From positions 1 through 64,000 of the forward strand of contig NZ_JAGGLR010000008.1 in NCBI RefSeq assembly GCF_017874715.1: 64,000 nt of DNA, written 5' to 3'. This DNA is from Streptomyces iranensis. GTDB lineage: Bacteria > Actinomycetota > Actinomycetes > Streptomycetales > Streptomycetaceae. Below are positions 1 through 7,921 of this stretch, in pieces. Under the pieces are notes generated by a model, which did not search any database, was not told where the DNA came from, and saw nothing but the letters and a program-made list of their open reading frames with translations. Each line of letters starts with the position of its first letter. Position 1 is the stretch's first letter. The translations under genes were made by a program, and so were the position numbers.

Positions 1-190
1 TCGCGGGGGTGGCCATGGTGTCGGGGGCCACCCCGCGGGGGTGGGCCCCCGGGCCCCCCTGGGCGGCCGGCCGCCCCGTAAACCCCGGGCTTTATGGCGG
101 GGGCCCCCCTGGGGGGCCCCACGGCCATACTGTTGAGCAGATACGTCACGGCACAGACCGGCACCAGAGACTGACCCGGAAGGCACCCCC
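1..190. other. GC-tract intergenic region upstream of map
   Basis: No credible gene is seen. The stretch is packed with runs of five or six G or C and self-complementary blocks: GGGGGCC-ACCCC faces GGGGT-GGGCCCCC across a GCG loop at about 25-52, and a second G/C palindrome lies near 100-120. In Streptomyces the gap before map follows adk, so this is probably the adk-map spacer carrying a terminator-like structure and the map promoter. A purine-rich GGAAGG near 178-183 serves as the map ribosome binding site. Confidence 0.5.
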
Positions 191-1027
191 ATGGTGGAGA
201 TCAAGACTCCCGAGCAGATCGCGAAGATGCGTGAGGCGGGACTGGTCGTCGCCGCCATTCACGAGGCGACGCGGGCGGCGGCCGTCCCCGGCGCCAGCAC
301 CAAGGACCTGGACGATGTCGCCCGTAAGGTCATCGCCGACCACGGCGCCAAGTCGAACTTCCTGGGGTACGGCGGCTTCCCCGCCACCATCTGCACCTCG
401 GTGAACGACATCGTGGTGCACGGCATCCCGGACCGGGAGACCGTCCTCAGGGACGGCGACATCATCTCCATCGACGCGGGCGCGATCGTGGACGGCTGGC
501 ACGGCGACGCCGCCTTCACCGCCTTCGTGGGCACCGGTCACGCCCCGGAGCTGTACGAGCTCAGCCGGGTCACCGAGGAGTCGATGTGGGCCGGGATCGC
601 GGCGGTCCGCAAGGGCAACCGGCTGGTCGACATCTCCAAGGCGATCGAGGGCTACGTCCGCCGCCAGCCCCGCCCAGCCTCCGGCAAATACGGGATCATC
701 GAGGACTACGGCGGCCACGGCATCGGCACCCAGATGCACATGGACCCGCATCTGCTGAACTACGTCTCCAAGAAGCGCGGCAAGGGCCCCCGGCTGGTCT
801 CCGGCTTCTGCATCGCGATCGAGCCCATGGTGAGCCTGGGCACCGCGAAGACGCATGTGCTGGCCGACGACTGGACGGTCAAGACGGACGACGGCACCTG
901 GTCCAGCCACTGGGAGCACTCGGTTGCGCTGACCGACGAGGGCCCGCTGGTGCTGACCGCCGTGGACGGCGGCAAGGCCAAGCTGGCCGAGCTGGGCGTG
1001 GAGACCGCGCCCGACCCGCTGACCTGA
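191..1027 (+). CDS. map: methionine aminopeptidase, type I
   Basis: This cytosolic metalloprotease removes the N-terminal methionine from nascent proteins. The 278-residue product shows the pita-bread fold signatures: metal-ligand aspartates in the IDAG and HGDAAFT segments, the HGIGTQMH histidine, the AIEPM glutamate and the C-terminal glutamate in the WEHSVAL segment. Length is normal for actinobacterial type I enzymes. The ATG is preceded by GGAAGG at good spacing. It lies just before infA, the usual actinobacterial adk-map-infA arrangement, but a palindrome and about 160 bases separate it from infA, so infA probably has its own promoter. Confidence 0.96.
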   Translation: MVEIKTPEQIAKMREAGLVVAAIHEATRAAAVPGASTKDLDDVARKVIADHGAKSNFLGYGGFPATICTSVNDIVVHGIPDRETVLRDGDIISIDAGAIVDGWHGDAAFTAFVGTGHAPELYELSRVTEESMWAGIAAVRKGNRLVDISKAIEGYVRRQPRPASGKYGIIEDYGGHGIGTQMHMDPHLLNYVSKKRGKGPRLVSGFCIAIEPMVSLGTAKTHVLADDWTVKTDDGTWSSHWEHSVALTDEGPLVLTAVDGGKAKLAELGVETAPDPLT

Positions 1028-1070
1028 CGATCTCCGTCTGAGATCTCCGTGGGCATAAAGATCTCAAAAT

Positions 1071-1087
1071 CGGGGCATGATGCCCCG
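1071..1087. terminator. short palindrome after map
   Basis: CGGGGCAT and ATGCCCCG are arranged around one base, giving an 8-bp perfect inverted repeat just after map; a second GAGATC/GATCTC pair lies slightly upstream. There is no U-tract, as is usual in Streptomyces. It may be a weak terminator of map or an operator in front of infA. A TAGACT -10-like hexamer at 1114-1119 could start the infA transcript. Confidence 0.4.
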
Positions 1088-1190
1088 GATTCGTGTTTCG
1101 GGATGCCCTGACGTAGACTGACCCGTCGGCTCTCGCATGCCCTCCCGCATGTCGCGAGCCGATCAAGGTAGCCGATCCCGAAAGCAGGAC

Positions 1191-1412
1191 ATGGCCAAGA
1201 AGCAAGGCGCCATCGAAATCGAGGGCACCGTGATCGAGTCTCTGCCGAACGCGATGTTCAAGGTGGAGCTTCAGAACGGTCACAAGGTCCTCGCGCACAT
1301 CAGCGGCAAGATGCGTATGCACTACATCCGCATCCTGCCCGATGACCGGGTGGTCGTGGAGCTGTCTCCGTACGACCTCACGCGCGGACGGATCGTCTAC
1401 CGCTACAAGTAG
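1191..1412 (+). CDS. infA: translation initiation factor IF-1
   Basis: IF-1 is a single S1/OB-fold protein that binds the 30S A site during initiation. The 73-residue product begins MAKKQGAIEIEG and ends RGRIVYRYK, essentially the actinobacterial family sequence. An ATG further upstream in the same frame is not used: the family N-terminus fixes the start at 1191, preceded by an AAAGCAGGAC ribosome binding region. It heads the infA-rpmJ-rpsM-rpsK-rpsD-rpoA-rplQ series. Confidence 0.97.
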   Translation: MAKKQGAIEIEGTVIESLPNAMFKVELQNGHKVLAHISGKMRMHYIRILPDDRVVVELSPYDLTRGRIVYRYK

Positions 1413-1440
1413 ATCTCACGACCCGGAGAACCTCACACCC

Positions 1441-1554
1441 ATGAAGGTCAAGCCGAGCGTCAAGAAGATCTGCGACAAGTGCAAGGTGATCCGCCGTCAC
1501 GGCCGGGTCATGGTCATTTGCGACAACCTGCGCCACAAGCAGCGCCAGGGCTGA
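1441..1554 (+). CDS. rpmJ: 50S ribosomal protein L36, zinc-binding form
   Basis: The 37-residue L36 sits 28 bases after infA. It keeps the zinc-ribbon ligands Cys11, Cys14, Cys27 and His32, so it is the zinc-containing (C+) form. Streptomyces often also carries zinc-free paralogues under Zur control elsewhere. The length and sequence (MKVKPSVKKICDKCKV start) are those of the family. The gene is co-directional with infA and probably co-transcribed with it. Confidence 0.97.
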   Translation: MKVKPSVKKICDKCKVIRRHGRVMVICDNLRHKQRQG

Positions 1555-1750
1555 CGCACACCGGCCGAAATCCTGCACCACTCGCAGTATCTTCGCGCGA
1601 CGTCATAACTTTTCGTACATACGCAGTCACCCGTTCCCGCCTGGCGGGGACGACACCCCCGGTCGGAGGCCGGGGACCCGCGAGCCGTCCCGTAGGGCGG
1701 CCGGGAGTGGTGCTGCGGAAGACCTCCGACAACCATCTGGAGCCAGATTC
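1555..1750. promoter_or_regulatory. rpmJ-rpsM spacer, probable leader of the alpha operon
   Basis: This 196-base gap precedes rpsM. It starts with A/T-rich sequence (CATAACTTTTCGTACATACG, 1605-1624) that could hold a promoter, followed by a G/C-rich block with complementary segments around GGTCGGAGGCCGGGG and GGGCGGCCGG. In Escherichia coli ribosomal protein S4 represses this operon by binding a structured leader at rpsM. Because rpsD is in this operon here, a comparable leader is plausible but not shown. Confidence 0.4.
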
Positions 1751-2131
1751 ATGGCACGCCTCGCAGGCGTTGATCTCCCGCGCGACAAGCGCGTCGAGGT
1801 CGCCCTCACCTACGTCTTCGGCATCGGTCGCACCCTTGCCCAGCAGACGCTCGCCAACACCGGTGTGAGCCCGGACACCCGCGTTCGGGACCTGGGCGAA
1901 GAGGACCTGGTCAAGATCCGCGAGTACGTGGACAACAACATCAAGACCGAGGGTGACCTCCGTCGCGAGATCCAGGCCGACATCCGCCGCAAGGTCGAGA
2001 TCGGCTGCTACCAGGGTCTGCGCCACCGCCGTGGCCTTCCGGTCCACGGCCAGCGCACGTCGACCAACGCCCGCACCCGCAAGGGCCCGCGTCGCGCGAT
2101 CGCCGGCAAGAAGAAGCCGGGCAAGAAGTAG
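1751..2131 (+). CDS. rpsM: 30S ribosomal protein S13
   Basis: S13 sits in the head of the 30S subunit and contacts the 50S and P-site tRNA. The 126-residue product starts MARLAGVDLPRDKRVE, contains the helix-two-turn-helix region near 15-60 and the RGLRHRRGLPVHGQRT block, and ends in the basic tail GKKKPGKK. Length and order are normal. rpsK follows after 66 bases. Confidence 0.97.
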   Translation: MARLAGVDLPRDKRVEVALTYVFGIGRTLAQQTLANTGVSPDTRVRDLGEEDLVKIREYVDNNIKTEGDLRREIQADIRRKVEIGCYQGLRHRRGLPVHGQRTSTNARTRKGPRRAIAGKKKPGKK

Positions 2132-2197
2132 TCCGCACCGGACGCTGACAAGCGGTCCGAGCTGTAGGACCGACCACCTCCACGGGAGATTTCGAGA

Positions 2198-2602
2198 ATG
2201 CCTCCGAAGAGCAGGACGGCCGGCGCCAAGAAGGTGCGCCGCAAGGAAAAGAAGAACGTCGCCCACGGGCACGCTCACATCAAGAGCACGTTCAACAACA
2301 CCATCGTCTCGATCACGGACCCGACCGGGAACGTGATCTCTTGGGCCTCGGCCGGCCACGTCGGCTTCAAGGGCTCGCGCAAGTCCACTCCGTTCGCCGC
2401 GCAGATGGCCGCCGAGTCGGCCGCCCGCCGCGCGCAGGAGCACGGCATGCGCAAGGTCGACGTGTTCGTCAAGGGTCCGGGCTCCGGCCGTGAGACCGCG
2501 ATCCGCTCGCTCCAGGCCACCGGCCTGGAGGTGGGTTCGATCCAGGACGTCACCCCGACTCCGCACAATGGATGCCGCCCGCCCAAGCGTCGGCGTGTCT
2601 GA
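2198..2602 (+). CDS. rpsK: 30S ribosomal protein S11
   Basis: S11 forms part of the 30S platform. The 134-residue product has the family core (THIKSTFNNTIVSITD, ASAGHVGFKGSRKSTPFAAQ) and the conserved C-terminus PTPHNGCRPPKRRRV. The start is preceded by CGGGAG. It lies between rpsM and rpsD in one transcription unit and is an ordinary, full-length member. Confidence 0.97.
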   Translation: MPPKSRTAGAKKVRRKEKKNVAHGHAHIKSTFNNTIVSITDPTGNVISWASAGHVGFKGSRKSTPFAAQMAAESAARRAQEHGMRKVDVFVKGPGSGRETAIRSLQATGLEVGSIQDVTPTPHNGCRPPKRRRV

Positions 2603-2630
2603 CCGGCTGAAGTAGGAGACAACAGAAACA

Positions 2631-3257
2631 ATGGCGCGTTACACCGGGGCCGACTGCAAGCGTTGCCGTCGGGAGAAGCAGAAGCTCTTCCTCAAGGGGA
2701 GCAAGTGCGAGAGCGCGAAGTGCCCGATCGAGATCCGTCCTTACCCCCCGGGTGAGCACGGTCGCGGGCGCACCAAGGACAGCGAGTACCTGCTGCAGCT
2801 CCGTGAGAAGCAGAAGGCGACCCGCATCTACGGCGTCCTTGAGAAGCAGTTCCGTGGTTACTACGCGGAGGCGAACAAGAAGACCGGCAAGACCGGTGAG
2901 AACCTTCTTCGCATCCTCGAGACCCGACTCGACAACGTGGTCTACCGGGCCGGCTTCGCCAAGTCCCGCGACCACGCCCGTCAGCTGGTCCGCCACGGCC
3001 ACATCAACGTGAACGGCCGCAAGACCGACATTCCGTCGGCCCGCGTCACCGTGAACGACATCATCGAGGTTCGTCCGAAGTCCCGGACCCTGACCCCCTT
3101 CCAGGTGGCTCAGGCCGAGGCCGGCGAGCGCACCGTGCCGGCGTGGCTCGAGGCCATTCCGTCGCAGCTGCGGATCCTCGTGCACTCCATGCCCGAGCGC
3201 CAGGTGATCGACACCCAGGTGCAGGAGCAGCTGATCGTCGAGCTCTACTCCAAGTAG
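2631..3257 (+). CDS. rpsD: 30S ribosomal protein S4, four-cysteine zinc form
   Basis: S4 is a primary 16S rRNA-binding protein that nucleates 30S assembly. The 208-residue product has the S4 N-terminal domain, with a zinc knuckle at Cys9, Cys12, Cys26 and Cys31, and an S4 RNA-binding domain from about residue 95 (RLDNVVYRAGFAKSRDHARQ, then HGHINVNG). It sits 28 bases after rpsK and before rpoA, the general bacterial alpha-operon position. From memory, S. coelicolor has no rpsD here and encodes a cysteine-free S4 elsewhere (SCO1505), so this copy may be one of two. Codon use matches its neighbours. Confidence 0.95.
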   Translation: MARYTGADCKRCRREKQKLFLKGSKCESAKCPIEIRPYPPGEHGRGRTKDSEYLLQLREKQKATRIYGVLEKQFRGYYAEANKKTGKTGENLLRILETRLDNVVYRAGFAKSRDHARQLVRHGHINVNGRKTDIPSARVTVNDIIEVRPKSRTLTPFQVAQAEAGERTVPAWLEAIPSQLRILVHSMPERQVIDTQVQEQLIVELYSK

Positions 3258-3296
3258 TAGCGAGGCCCGCCGGCGCGGCCGGCTGATGTGAGGGTC

Positions 3297-3329
3297 GGGC
3301 GGTACGGAGCCGTTTGGCACGTACCGCCC
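3297..3329 (+). terminator. hairpin between rpsD and rpoA
   Basis: GGGCGGTACG at 3297-3306 pairs perfectly with CGTACCGCCC at 3320-3329 around a 13-base loop. It lies in the 128-base rpsD-rpoA spacer. It could end part of the upstream transcripts or protect the rpoA message. The following A/T-containing stretch (CCATTAAAGG) may include an rpoA promoter. Confidence 0.6.
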
Positions 3330-3385
3330 GTACCATTAAAGGGTTCGGCGTCAAATAGCGGGCGCCGGAGACTGGAGGCAAACCC

Positions 3386-4408
3386 ATGCTGATCGCTCAG
3401 CGTCCCTCGTTGACCGAAGAGGTCGTCGACGAGTTCCGCTCCCGGTTCGTGATCGAGCCGCTGGAGCCGGGCTTCGGCTACACCCTCGGAAACTCCCTGC
3501 GTCGTACGCTCCTCTCCTCGATCCCCGGTGCGGCTGTGACCAGCATCCGGATCGACGGGGTCCTGCACGAGTTCACCACCGTGCCGGGCGTCAAGGAGGA
3601 CGTCACCGACCTGATCCTCAACATCAAGCAGCTGGTCGTCTCCTCGGAGCACGACGAGCCGGTCGTGATGTACCTGCGCAAGCAGGGCCCGGGTCTGGTC
3701 ACCGCCGCCGACATCGCGCCGCCGGCCGGTGTCGAGGTGCACAACCCCGACCTGGTCCTGGCCACGCTGAACGGCAAGGGCAAGCTGGAGATGGAGCTGA
3801 CCGTCGAGCGCGGTCGCGGCTATGTCTCCGCGGTGCAGAACAAGCAGGTCGGCCAGGAGATCGGCCGGATCCCGGTCGACTCGATCTACTCGCCGGTGCT
3901 CAAGGTCACCTACAAGGTCGAGGCGACCCGTGTCGAGCAGCGCACCGACTTCGACAAGCTGATCGTCGACGTCGAGACCAAGCAGGCCATGCGGCCGCGT
4001 GACGCCATGGCGTCGGCCGGTAAGACCCTGGTCGAGCTGTTCGGCCTGGCCCGCGAGCTGAACGTGGACGCCGAGGGCATCGACATGGGCCCGTCCCCGA
4101 CGGACGCCGCCCTCGCCGCCGACCTGGCGCTGCCGATCGAGGAGCTCGAGCTCACCGTTCGGTCGTACAACTGCCTCAAGCGCGAGGGCATCCACTCCGT
4201 GGGTGAGCTCGTGGCGCGGTCCGAGGCGGACCTGCTCGACATCCGGAACTTCGGCGCCAAGTCGATCGACGAGGTCAAGGCGAAGCTGGCCGGTATGGGC
4301 CTGGCGCTCAAGGACAGCCCGCCCGGATTCGACCCGACCGCCGCCGCTGACGCCTTCGGCGCCGATGACGACGCGGACGCTGGATTCGTCGAGACCGAGC
4401 AGTACTAG
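3386..4408 (+). CDS. rpoA: RNA polymerase subunit alpha
   Basis: The alpha subunit assembles RNA polymerase through its N-terminal domain and contacts UP elements and activators through its C-terminal domain. The 340-residue product shows the dimerisation segment YTLGNSLRRTLLSSIPG near residues 32-48, a linker near 230-245, and the helix-hairpin-helix alpha-CTD (LTVRSYNCLKREGI to FGAKSIDEVKAKL, about 255-305), followed by an acidic tail. The start follows a GGAGGC ribosome binding site. Length is typical of Streptomyces. Confidence 0.97.
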   Translation: MLIAQRPSLTEEVVDEFRSRFVIEPLEPGFGYTLGNSLRRTLLSSIPGAAVTSIRIDGVLHEFTTVPGVKEDVTDLILNIKQLVVSSEHDEPVVMYLRKQGPGLVTAADIAPPAGVEVHNPDLVLATLNGKGKLEMELTVERGRGYVSAVQNKQVGQEIGRIPVDSIYSPVLKVTYKVEATRVEQRTDFDKLIVDVETKQAMRPRDAMASAGKTLVELFGLARELNVDAEGIDMGPSPTDAALAADLALPIEELELTVRSYNCLKREGIHSVGELVARSEADLLDIRNFGAKSIDEVKAKLAGMGLALKDSPPGFDPTAAADAFGADDDADAGFVETEQY

Positions 4409-4426
4409 AACCTGCTGGTCCGCTGT

Positions 4427-4448
4427 GGTTGAGGTCTTGTCCTCAACC
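4427..4448 (+). terminator. hairpin between rpoA and rplQ
   Basis: GGTTGAGG (4427-4434) and CCTCAACC (4441-4448) form a perfect 8-bp stem with a TCTTGT loop. The sequence just after it, CGCCGGACGGGCTGGATTTT, closely resembles one arm of the terminator at 17731-17757, so this is probably a partial copy of the same Streptomyces intergenic family. Confidence 0.55.
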
Positions 4449-4520
4449 GCCGGACGGGCTGGATTTTGTTCACTGACACCGGTACCTGATACGGCCGGTG
4501 CAGACATCTAGGAGATATAC

Positions 4521-5042
4521 ATGCCGAAGCCCACCAAGGGCGCCCGTCTGGGCGGCAGCGCTGCGCACGAGCGGCTCCTGCTGGCGAACCTCGCCACCGC
4601 GCTGTTCGAGCACGGCCGGATCACCACCACCGAGGCGAAGGCCCGCCGCCTGCGCCCGGTCGCGGAGAAGCTGGTCACCAAGGCGAAGAAGGGCGACCTT
4701 CACAACCGCCGTCTGGTGCTCCAGACCATCCGCGACAAGAGCGTCGTGCACACTCTCTTCACCGAGATCGGGCCGCGCTACGAGAACCGGCCGGGTGGCT
4801 ACACCCGCATCACCAAGATCGGTAACCGTCGTGGCGACAACGCCCCGATGGCGGTCATCGAGCTGGTCGAGGCGCTGACCGTGCAGCAGGAGGCGGTCGG
4901 CGAGGCCGAGGCCGCCACCAAGCGCACCGCCAAGGACGCCGCCGGTGACCAGGCCGTCGCGGACCTCAAGAAGGAGACCCCGGCTGCCGAGGCCGCCGAG
5001 GCTCCGGCCGAGGCCGAGGCCGAGGAGTCGAAGGACGCCTGA
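4521..5042 (+). CDS. rplQ: 50S ribosomal protein L17
   Basis: L17 lies near the peptide exit tunnel. The conserved core (MPKPTKGARLGGSAAHERLL, then YTRITKIGNRRGDNAPMAVIELV) covers residues 1-115. Like other Streptomyces L17 proteins it carries a long Ala/Glu-rich acidic extension (about 120-173, ending AEAEESKDA) absent from the shorter proteobacterial proteins. An AGGAG precedes the ATG. The gene is separated from rpoA by a 112-base spacer with a hairpin. Confidence 0.96.
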   Translation: MPKPTKGARLGGSAAHERLLLANLATALFEHGRITTTEAKARRLRPVAEKLVTKAKKGDLHNRRLVLQTIRDKSVVHTLFTEIGPRYENRPGGYTRITKIGNRRGDNAPMAVIELVEALTVQQEAVGEAEAATKRTAKDAAGDQAVADLKKETPAAEAAEAPAEAEAEESKDA

Positions 5043-5066
5043 GGCGTTCCGACGGCTTTCGTCGTA

Positions 5067-5108
5067 CGGACGGGCCCGCCCCCAGATCCTGGGAGCGGGC
5101 CCGTTCCG
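5067..5108 (+). terminator. nested hairpin between rplQ and truA
   Basis: ACGGGCCCGC (5070-5079) pairs with GCGGGCCCGT (5095-5104), enclosing a smaller CCCAG/CTGGG stem. The structure is strong and lies between the rplQ stop and the truA ribosome binding site, so it probably reduces read-through from the ribosomal genes into truA. Confidence 0.7.
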
Positions 5109-5127
5109 CATGGAGAGGAACGGCCCA

Positions 5128-5994
5128 GTGAGTGACGAGGCGGCGCCCGGTTTCGTACGGGTCCGGCTGGATCTGAGTTACGACGGCAAGGACTTCTCGG
5201 GCTGGGCAAAGCAGCGCGAGCGGCGCACCGTACAGGGCGAGCTGGAGAATGCGCTGCGGACGGTGACGCGCTCCTCGGAGACCCCTCAGCTGACCGTCGC
5301 GGGCCGTACTGACGCGGGGGTCCACGCCCGCGGCCAGGTGGCGCACGCGGATCTGCCCGAGGAGCTGTGGGCCGAGCACCGGGACAGGCTACTGCGGCGG
5401 CTGGCCGGCCGGCTGCCCCATGACGTACGGGTCTGGAAGGTCGCCGAGGCCCCGTCCGGGTTCAACGCCCGCTTCTCCGCGATCTGGCGGCGCTACGCCT
5501 ACCGGGTCACCGACCACCCCGGCGGGGTCGACCCGCTGCTGCGCGGCCATGTGCTGTGGCATGACTGGCCGCTGGACGTGGACGCCATGAACGCGGCCTC
5601 GACACGGCTCCTGGGCGAGCACGACTTCGCCGCGTACTGCAAGAAGCGCGACGGTGCCACCACCATCCGCACCCTCCAGCGGCTGGAGTGGGCGCGCGGG
5701 GCGGACGGCGTGATCACGGCCACGGTGCGGGCGGACGCCTTCTGCCACAACATGGTGCGCTCTCTGGTGGGCGCGCTGCTCTTCGTCGGCGACGGTCACC
5801 GCCCGCCGGACTGGCCAGCCAAGGTGCTCTCCGCCGGGCTGCGCGACTCCGCCGTCCATGTCGTGCGCCCCCATGGTCTGACCCTGGAAGAGGTCGGCTA
5901 CCCGGCCGACGGCCAACTCGCGGCCCGTAACCGCGAGTCCCGCAACAAGCGCTCTCTGCCGGGCGCGACGGCGATCGGTTCCGGCTGCTGCTGA
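5128..5994 (+). CDS. truA: tRNA pseudouridine synthase A
   Basis: TruA makes pseudouridine at positions 38-40 of the tRNA anticodon arm. The product contains the catalytic-aspartate motif GRTDAGVHARGQVAH, the RRYAYR segment and the C-terminal FCHNMVRSLVG motif. I chose the GTG at 5128 because GGAGAGGA lies 8 bases before it; an in-frame ATG at 5110 falls inside the hairpin and would add only MERNGP. That gives 288 residues, normal for Streptomyces. It ends the ribosomal cluster. Confidence 0.93.
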   Translation: MSDEAAPGFVRVRLDLSYDGKDFSGWAKQRERRTVQGELENALRTVTRSSETPQLTVAGRTDAGVHARGQVAHADLPEELWAEHRDRLLRRLAGRLPHDVRVWKVAEAPSGFNARFSAIWRRYAYRVTDHPGGVDPLLRGHVLWHDWPLDVDAMNAASTRLLGEHDFAAYCKKRDGATTIRTLQRLEWARGADGVITATVRADAFCHNMVRSLVGALLFVGDGHRPPDWPAKVLSAGLRDSAVHVVRPHGLTLEEVGYPADGQLAARNRESRNKRSLPGATAIGSGCC

Positions 5995-6172
5995 GGTGTG
6001 GGCGGGTGTGGGCGGGCGATCACGGGGTACTCGCCACGCGCATCGTGTGCGAACGGCGGGACGAGAACAGGTCACGGCGGGGCGGCGATCGGCATGATGC
6101 GGCTTCCGGGGCCCCCGGAAGATCGATAAAATTTGCCAACCGACAACGGTCGCCGACCGCGAAGGGAACCGC
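5995..6172. promoter_or_regulatory. spacer and probable promoter region of the rsb operon
   Basis: The 178-base gap holds two GTGTGGGCGGG copies directly after truA, a GGGTAC hexamer at 6025-6030 that resembles the -10 of sigma-B-type promoters (no convincing -35 partner seen), and the palindrome CTTCCGGGG-C-CCCCGGAAG at 6103-6121 just before an A/T-rich GATAAAATTTGCC. The palindrome may be an operator. The assignment of promoters is inference. Confidence 0.4.
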
Positions 6173-7051
6173 GTGAGTACCAGCGAGGCCGCTGTGCGAG
6201 AGCGTCTGACCAGGGCGCTCCATGAACGCGGCGACGAGATCGCCGATCGCTGGGTCGAGCTGCAGATGGAGCAGGCCCTGCTCGACACCGACATCGGGGA
6301 GGCCGAACTCCGCGAGGAGGCCGACGCCTTGATCGAGGCGCTGGTCCCGGGACTGCAGAGCGGTGTGCCGGTGGACCGTGTGGTGACCTCCAGCCCGGGG
6401 CTGCACGAGGCGGTGGTCGGCCTGTCGATGCGCCGGGCGCGGGCCGGGGCCACCCCGACGGCGACCTCGCTCGCGGTGCTGGCGCTCAAGGAGGCGCTGC
6501 TGAAGGCGGTGCAGCGGGACACCCGGGACGCCGAGGAGCTCTTCGCCTCGGCCGTCTTCATGAACCGGCTGCTCGATGTGGCCGGGGCGCTGTCCTTCGA
6601 GACGTATGTGGATGGCCGGGAGGAGATCATCCGCCGGCAGAGCCAGCAGCTGATGGAGCAGTCGACGCCGGTGGTGCGGCTGTGGCGGCAGGTGCTGGCC
6701 GTGCCGCTGATCGGCACGCTGGACACCGCCCGGACCCAGGTGGTGATGGAGAATCTGCTCCAGGCCATCCAGGACCATGAGGCGCTGGTCGCGATCATCG
6801 ACATCACGGGTGTGCCGACGGTGGACACCGCCGTCGCCCAGCATCTGATGCAGACCGTGAACGCGGTGCGGCTGATGGGCGCGGACTGTGTGATCAGCGG
6901 GGTGCGCCCCTCGATCGCCCAGACCATCGCCCAGCTCGGCATCGATCTCTCCACCATCCTCACGCGGGCGACGCTGGCCGACGCGCTGGCCGCCGCGATC
7001 AAGCTGATCGACGGGCCCGGACCCGACGGTGACGAAGGAGACGGCCGGTGA
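6173..7051 (+). CDS. rsbR: RsbR-family stressosome protein with C-terminal STAS domain
   Basis: RsbR proteins form the scaffold and sensor part of stressosomes. The 292-residue product has a helical, non-heme-globin-like N-terminal half and a C-terminal STAS domain (about 170-280). The STAS phosphoacceptor loop reads VPTVDTAVAQHL, with a threonine as in RsbR paralogues, and a second threonine lies in RPSIAQTIAQLGID. The GTG at 6173 follows GAAGGGAA. It overlaps the rsbS start by four bases, starting a five-gene coupled operon. The cognate sigma factor is not in the window. The family call is strong; what it senses is unknown. Confidence 0.88.
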   Translation: MSTSEAAVRERLTRALHERGDEIADRWVELQMEQALLDTDIGEAELREEADALIEALVPGLQSGVPVDRVVTSSPGLHEAVVGLSMRRARAGATPTATSLAVLALKEALLKAVQRDTRDAEELFASAVFMNRLLDVAGALSFETYVDGREEIIRRQSQQLMEQSTPVVRLWRQVLAVPLIGTLDTARTQVVMENLLQAIQDHEALVAIIDITGVPTVDTAVAQHLMQTVNAVRLMGADCVISGVRPSIAQTIAQLGIDLSTILTRATLADALAAAIKLIDGPGPDGDEGDGR

Positions 7052-7458
7052 CCGGTCAGCCCCAGCCCGGCGTTCCGATTCTGCGACTGGGAGATGTCCT
7101 GGTCACCGGCCTGCTCAATGAGCTCGACGACCGGACGGCCATCCTCTTCACCGAGGAGCTGACCGAGCGGATCTCGGCCGAGGGCGCCCGTGGGGTGCTC
7201 ATCGACATCTCCCGGCTGGAGGTCATCGACTCCTTCGTGGCCCGGACGCTGATGGAGCTGACCACGGTCGCCCGGCTGCTGGGAGCGCGGGTGATCGTGG
7301 CCGGGATGCGACCGCCGGTGGCGATCACCCTGGTCGAGCTCGGGATCGAGCTCGTCGGCGTGGAGACCGCACTCAATCCGGAGCAGGGGTTGGCCGCGCT
7401 GGGGTGGCGTCAGGCCCCACAGCCCCTGGAAGGGGCCCGACGTGGCACTGCCCGGTGA
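7048..7458 (+). CDS. rsbS: RsbS-type STAS-domain antagonist
   Basis: RsbS is the single-domain STAS protein that, with RsbR, holds the kinase RsbT in the stressosome. The 136-residue product is nearly all STAS domain. Its phosphorylation loop reads EVIDSFVARTL, with the serine expected for RsbS. The GTG start lies within the end of rsbR (GTGA overlap), so translation is coupled. It also overlaps rsbT by 17 bases. The C-terminal residues after about 115 are variable. Confidence 0.88.
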   Translation: MTGQPQPGVPILRLGDVLVTGLLNELDDRTAILFTEELTERISAEGARGVLIDISRLEVIDSFVARTLMELTTVARLLGARVIVAGMRPPVAITLVELGIELVGVETALNPEQGLAALGWRQAPQPLEGARRGTAR

Positions 7459-7921
7459 ATTCACCCTCGCCTCCCGCGGGCCCAAGAAGCCCTCGCGGAC
7501 GGACGGCCGGCGCCCGCCCGCGCCGGCCTCGTACCCGGTGCGCACGGAGGAGGACCTGCTGACGGTCCGCCATGCCGTGCGCGCGGCCACCGTCGAGGTG
7601 GGCTTCGGCCTGGTGGACCAGACCCGCGTGGTCACGGCCGCCAGCGAGCTCGCCCGTAACGCCTATGTCCACGGGGGTGGCGGCACGGTGACCCTGGAGT
7701 ATCCGCGCGACCCCCGCGGACGGCGGGGGCTGCGGCTGGTCGTCAAGGACGAGGGGCCGGGGATCGCCGACCTCGACGCGGCGCTCACCGACGGCTTCAC
7801 CACCGGCTCGGGCCTGGGCCACGGGCTGGGCGGCGCCCGGCGGCTGATGGACGAGTTCTCGGTGCGCACCGGCCCGGGTGAGGGCACGGAGGTGGTCGTC
7901 ACCCGCTGGACGGTGCGGTGA
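7442..7921 (+). CDS. rsbT: RsbT-type switch kinase (GHKL ATPase)
   Basis: RsbT phosphorylates RsbR and RsbS, is released, and then activates an RsbU-type phosphatase. The 159-residue product has GHKL ATPase boxes: ASELARNAYVHGGGG (N box), VVKDEGPGI (G1) and GSGLGHGLGGARRLMDEF (G2). It has a Streptomyces-type N-terminal extension of about 30 basic and proline-rich residues. It starts inside rsbS with GTG and overlaps the next gene by four bases. Confidence 0.87.
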   Translation: MALPGEFTLASRGPKKPSRTDGRRPPAPASYPVRTEEDLLTVRHAVRAATVEVGFGLVDQTRVVTAASELARNAYVHGGGGTVTLEYPRDPRGRRGLRLVVKDEGPGIADLDAALTDGFTTGSGLGHGLGGARRLMDEFSVRTGPGEGTEVVVTRWTVR

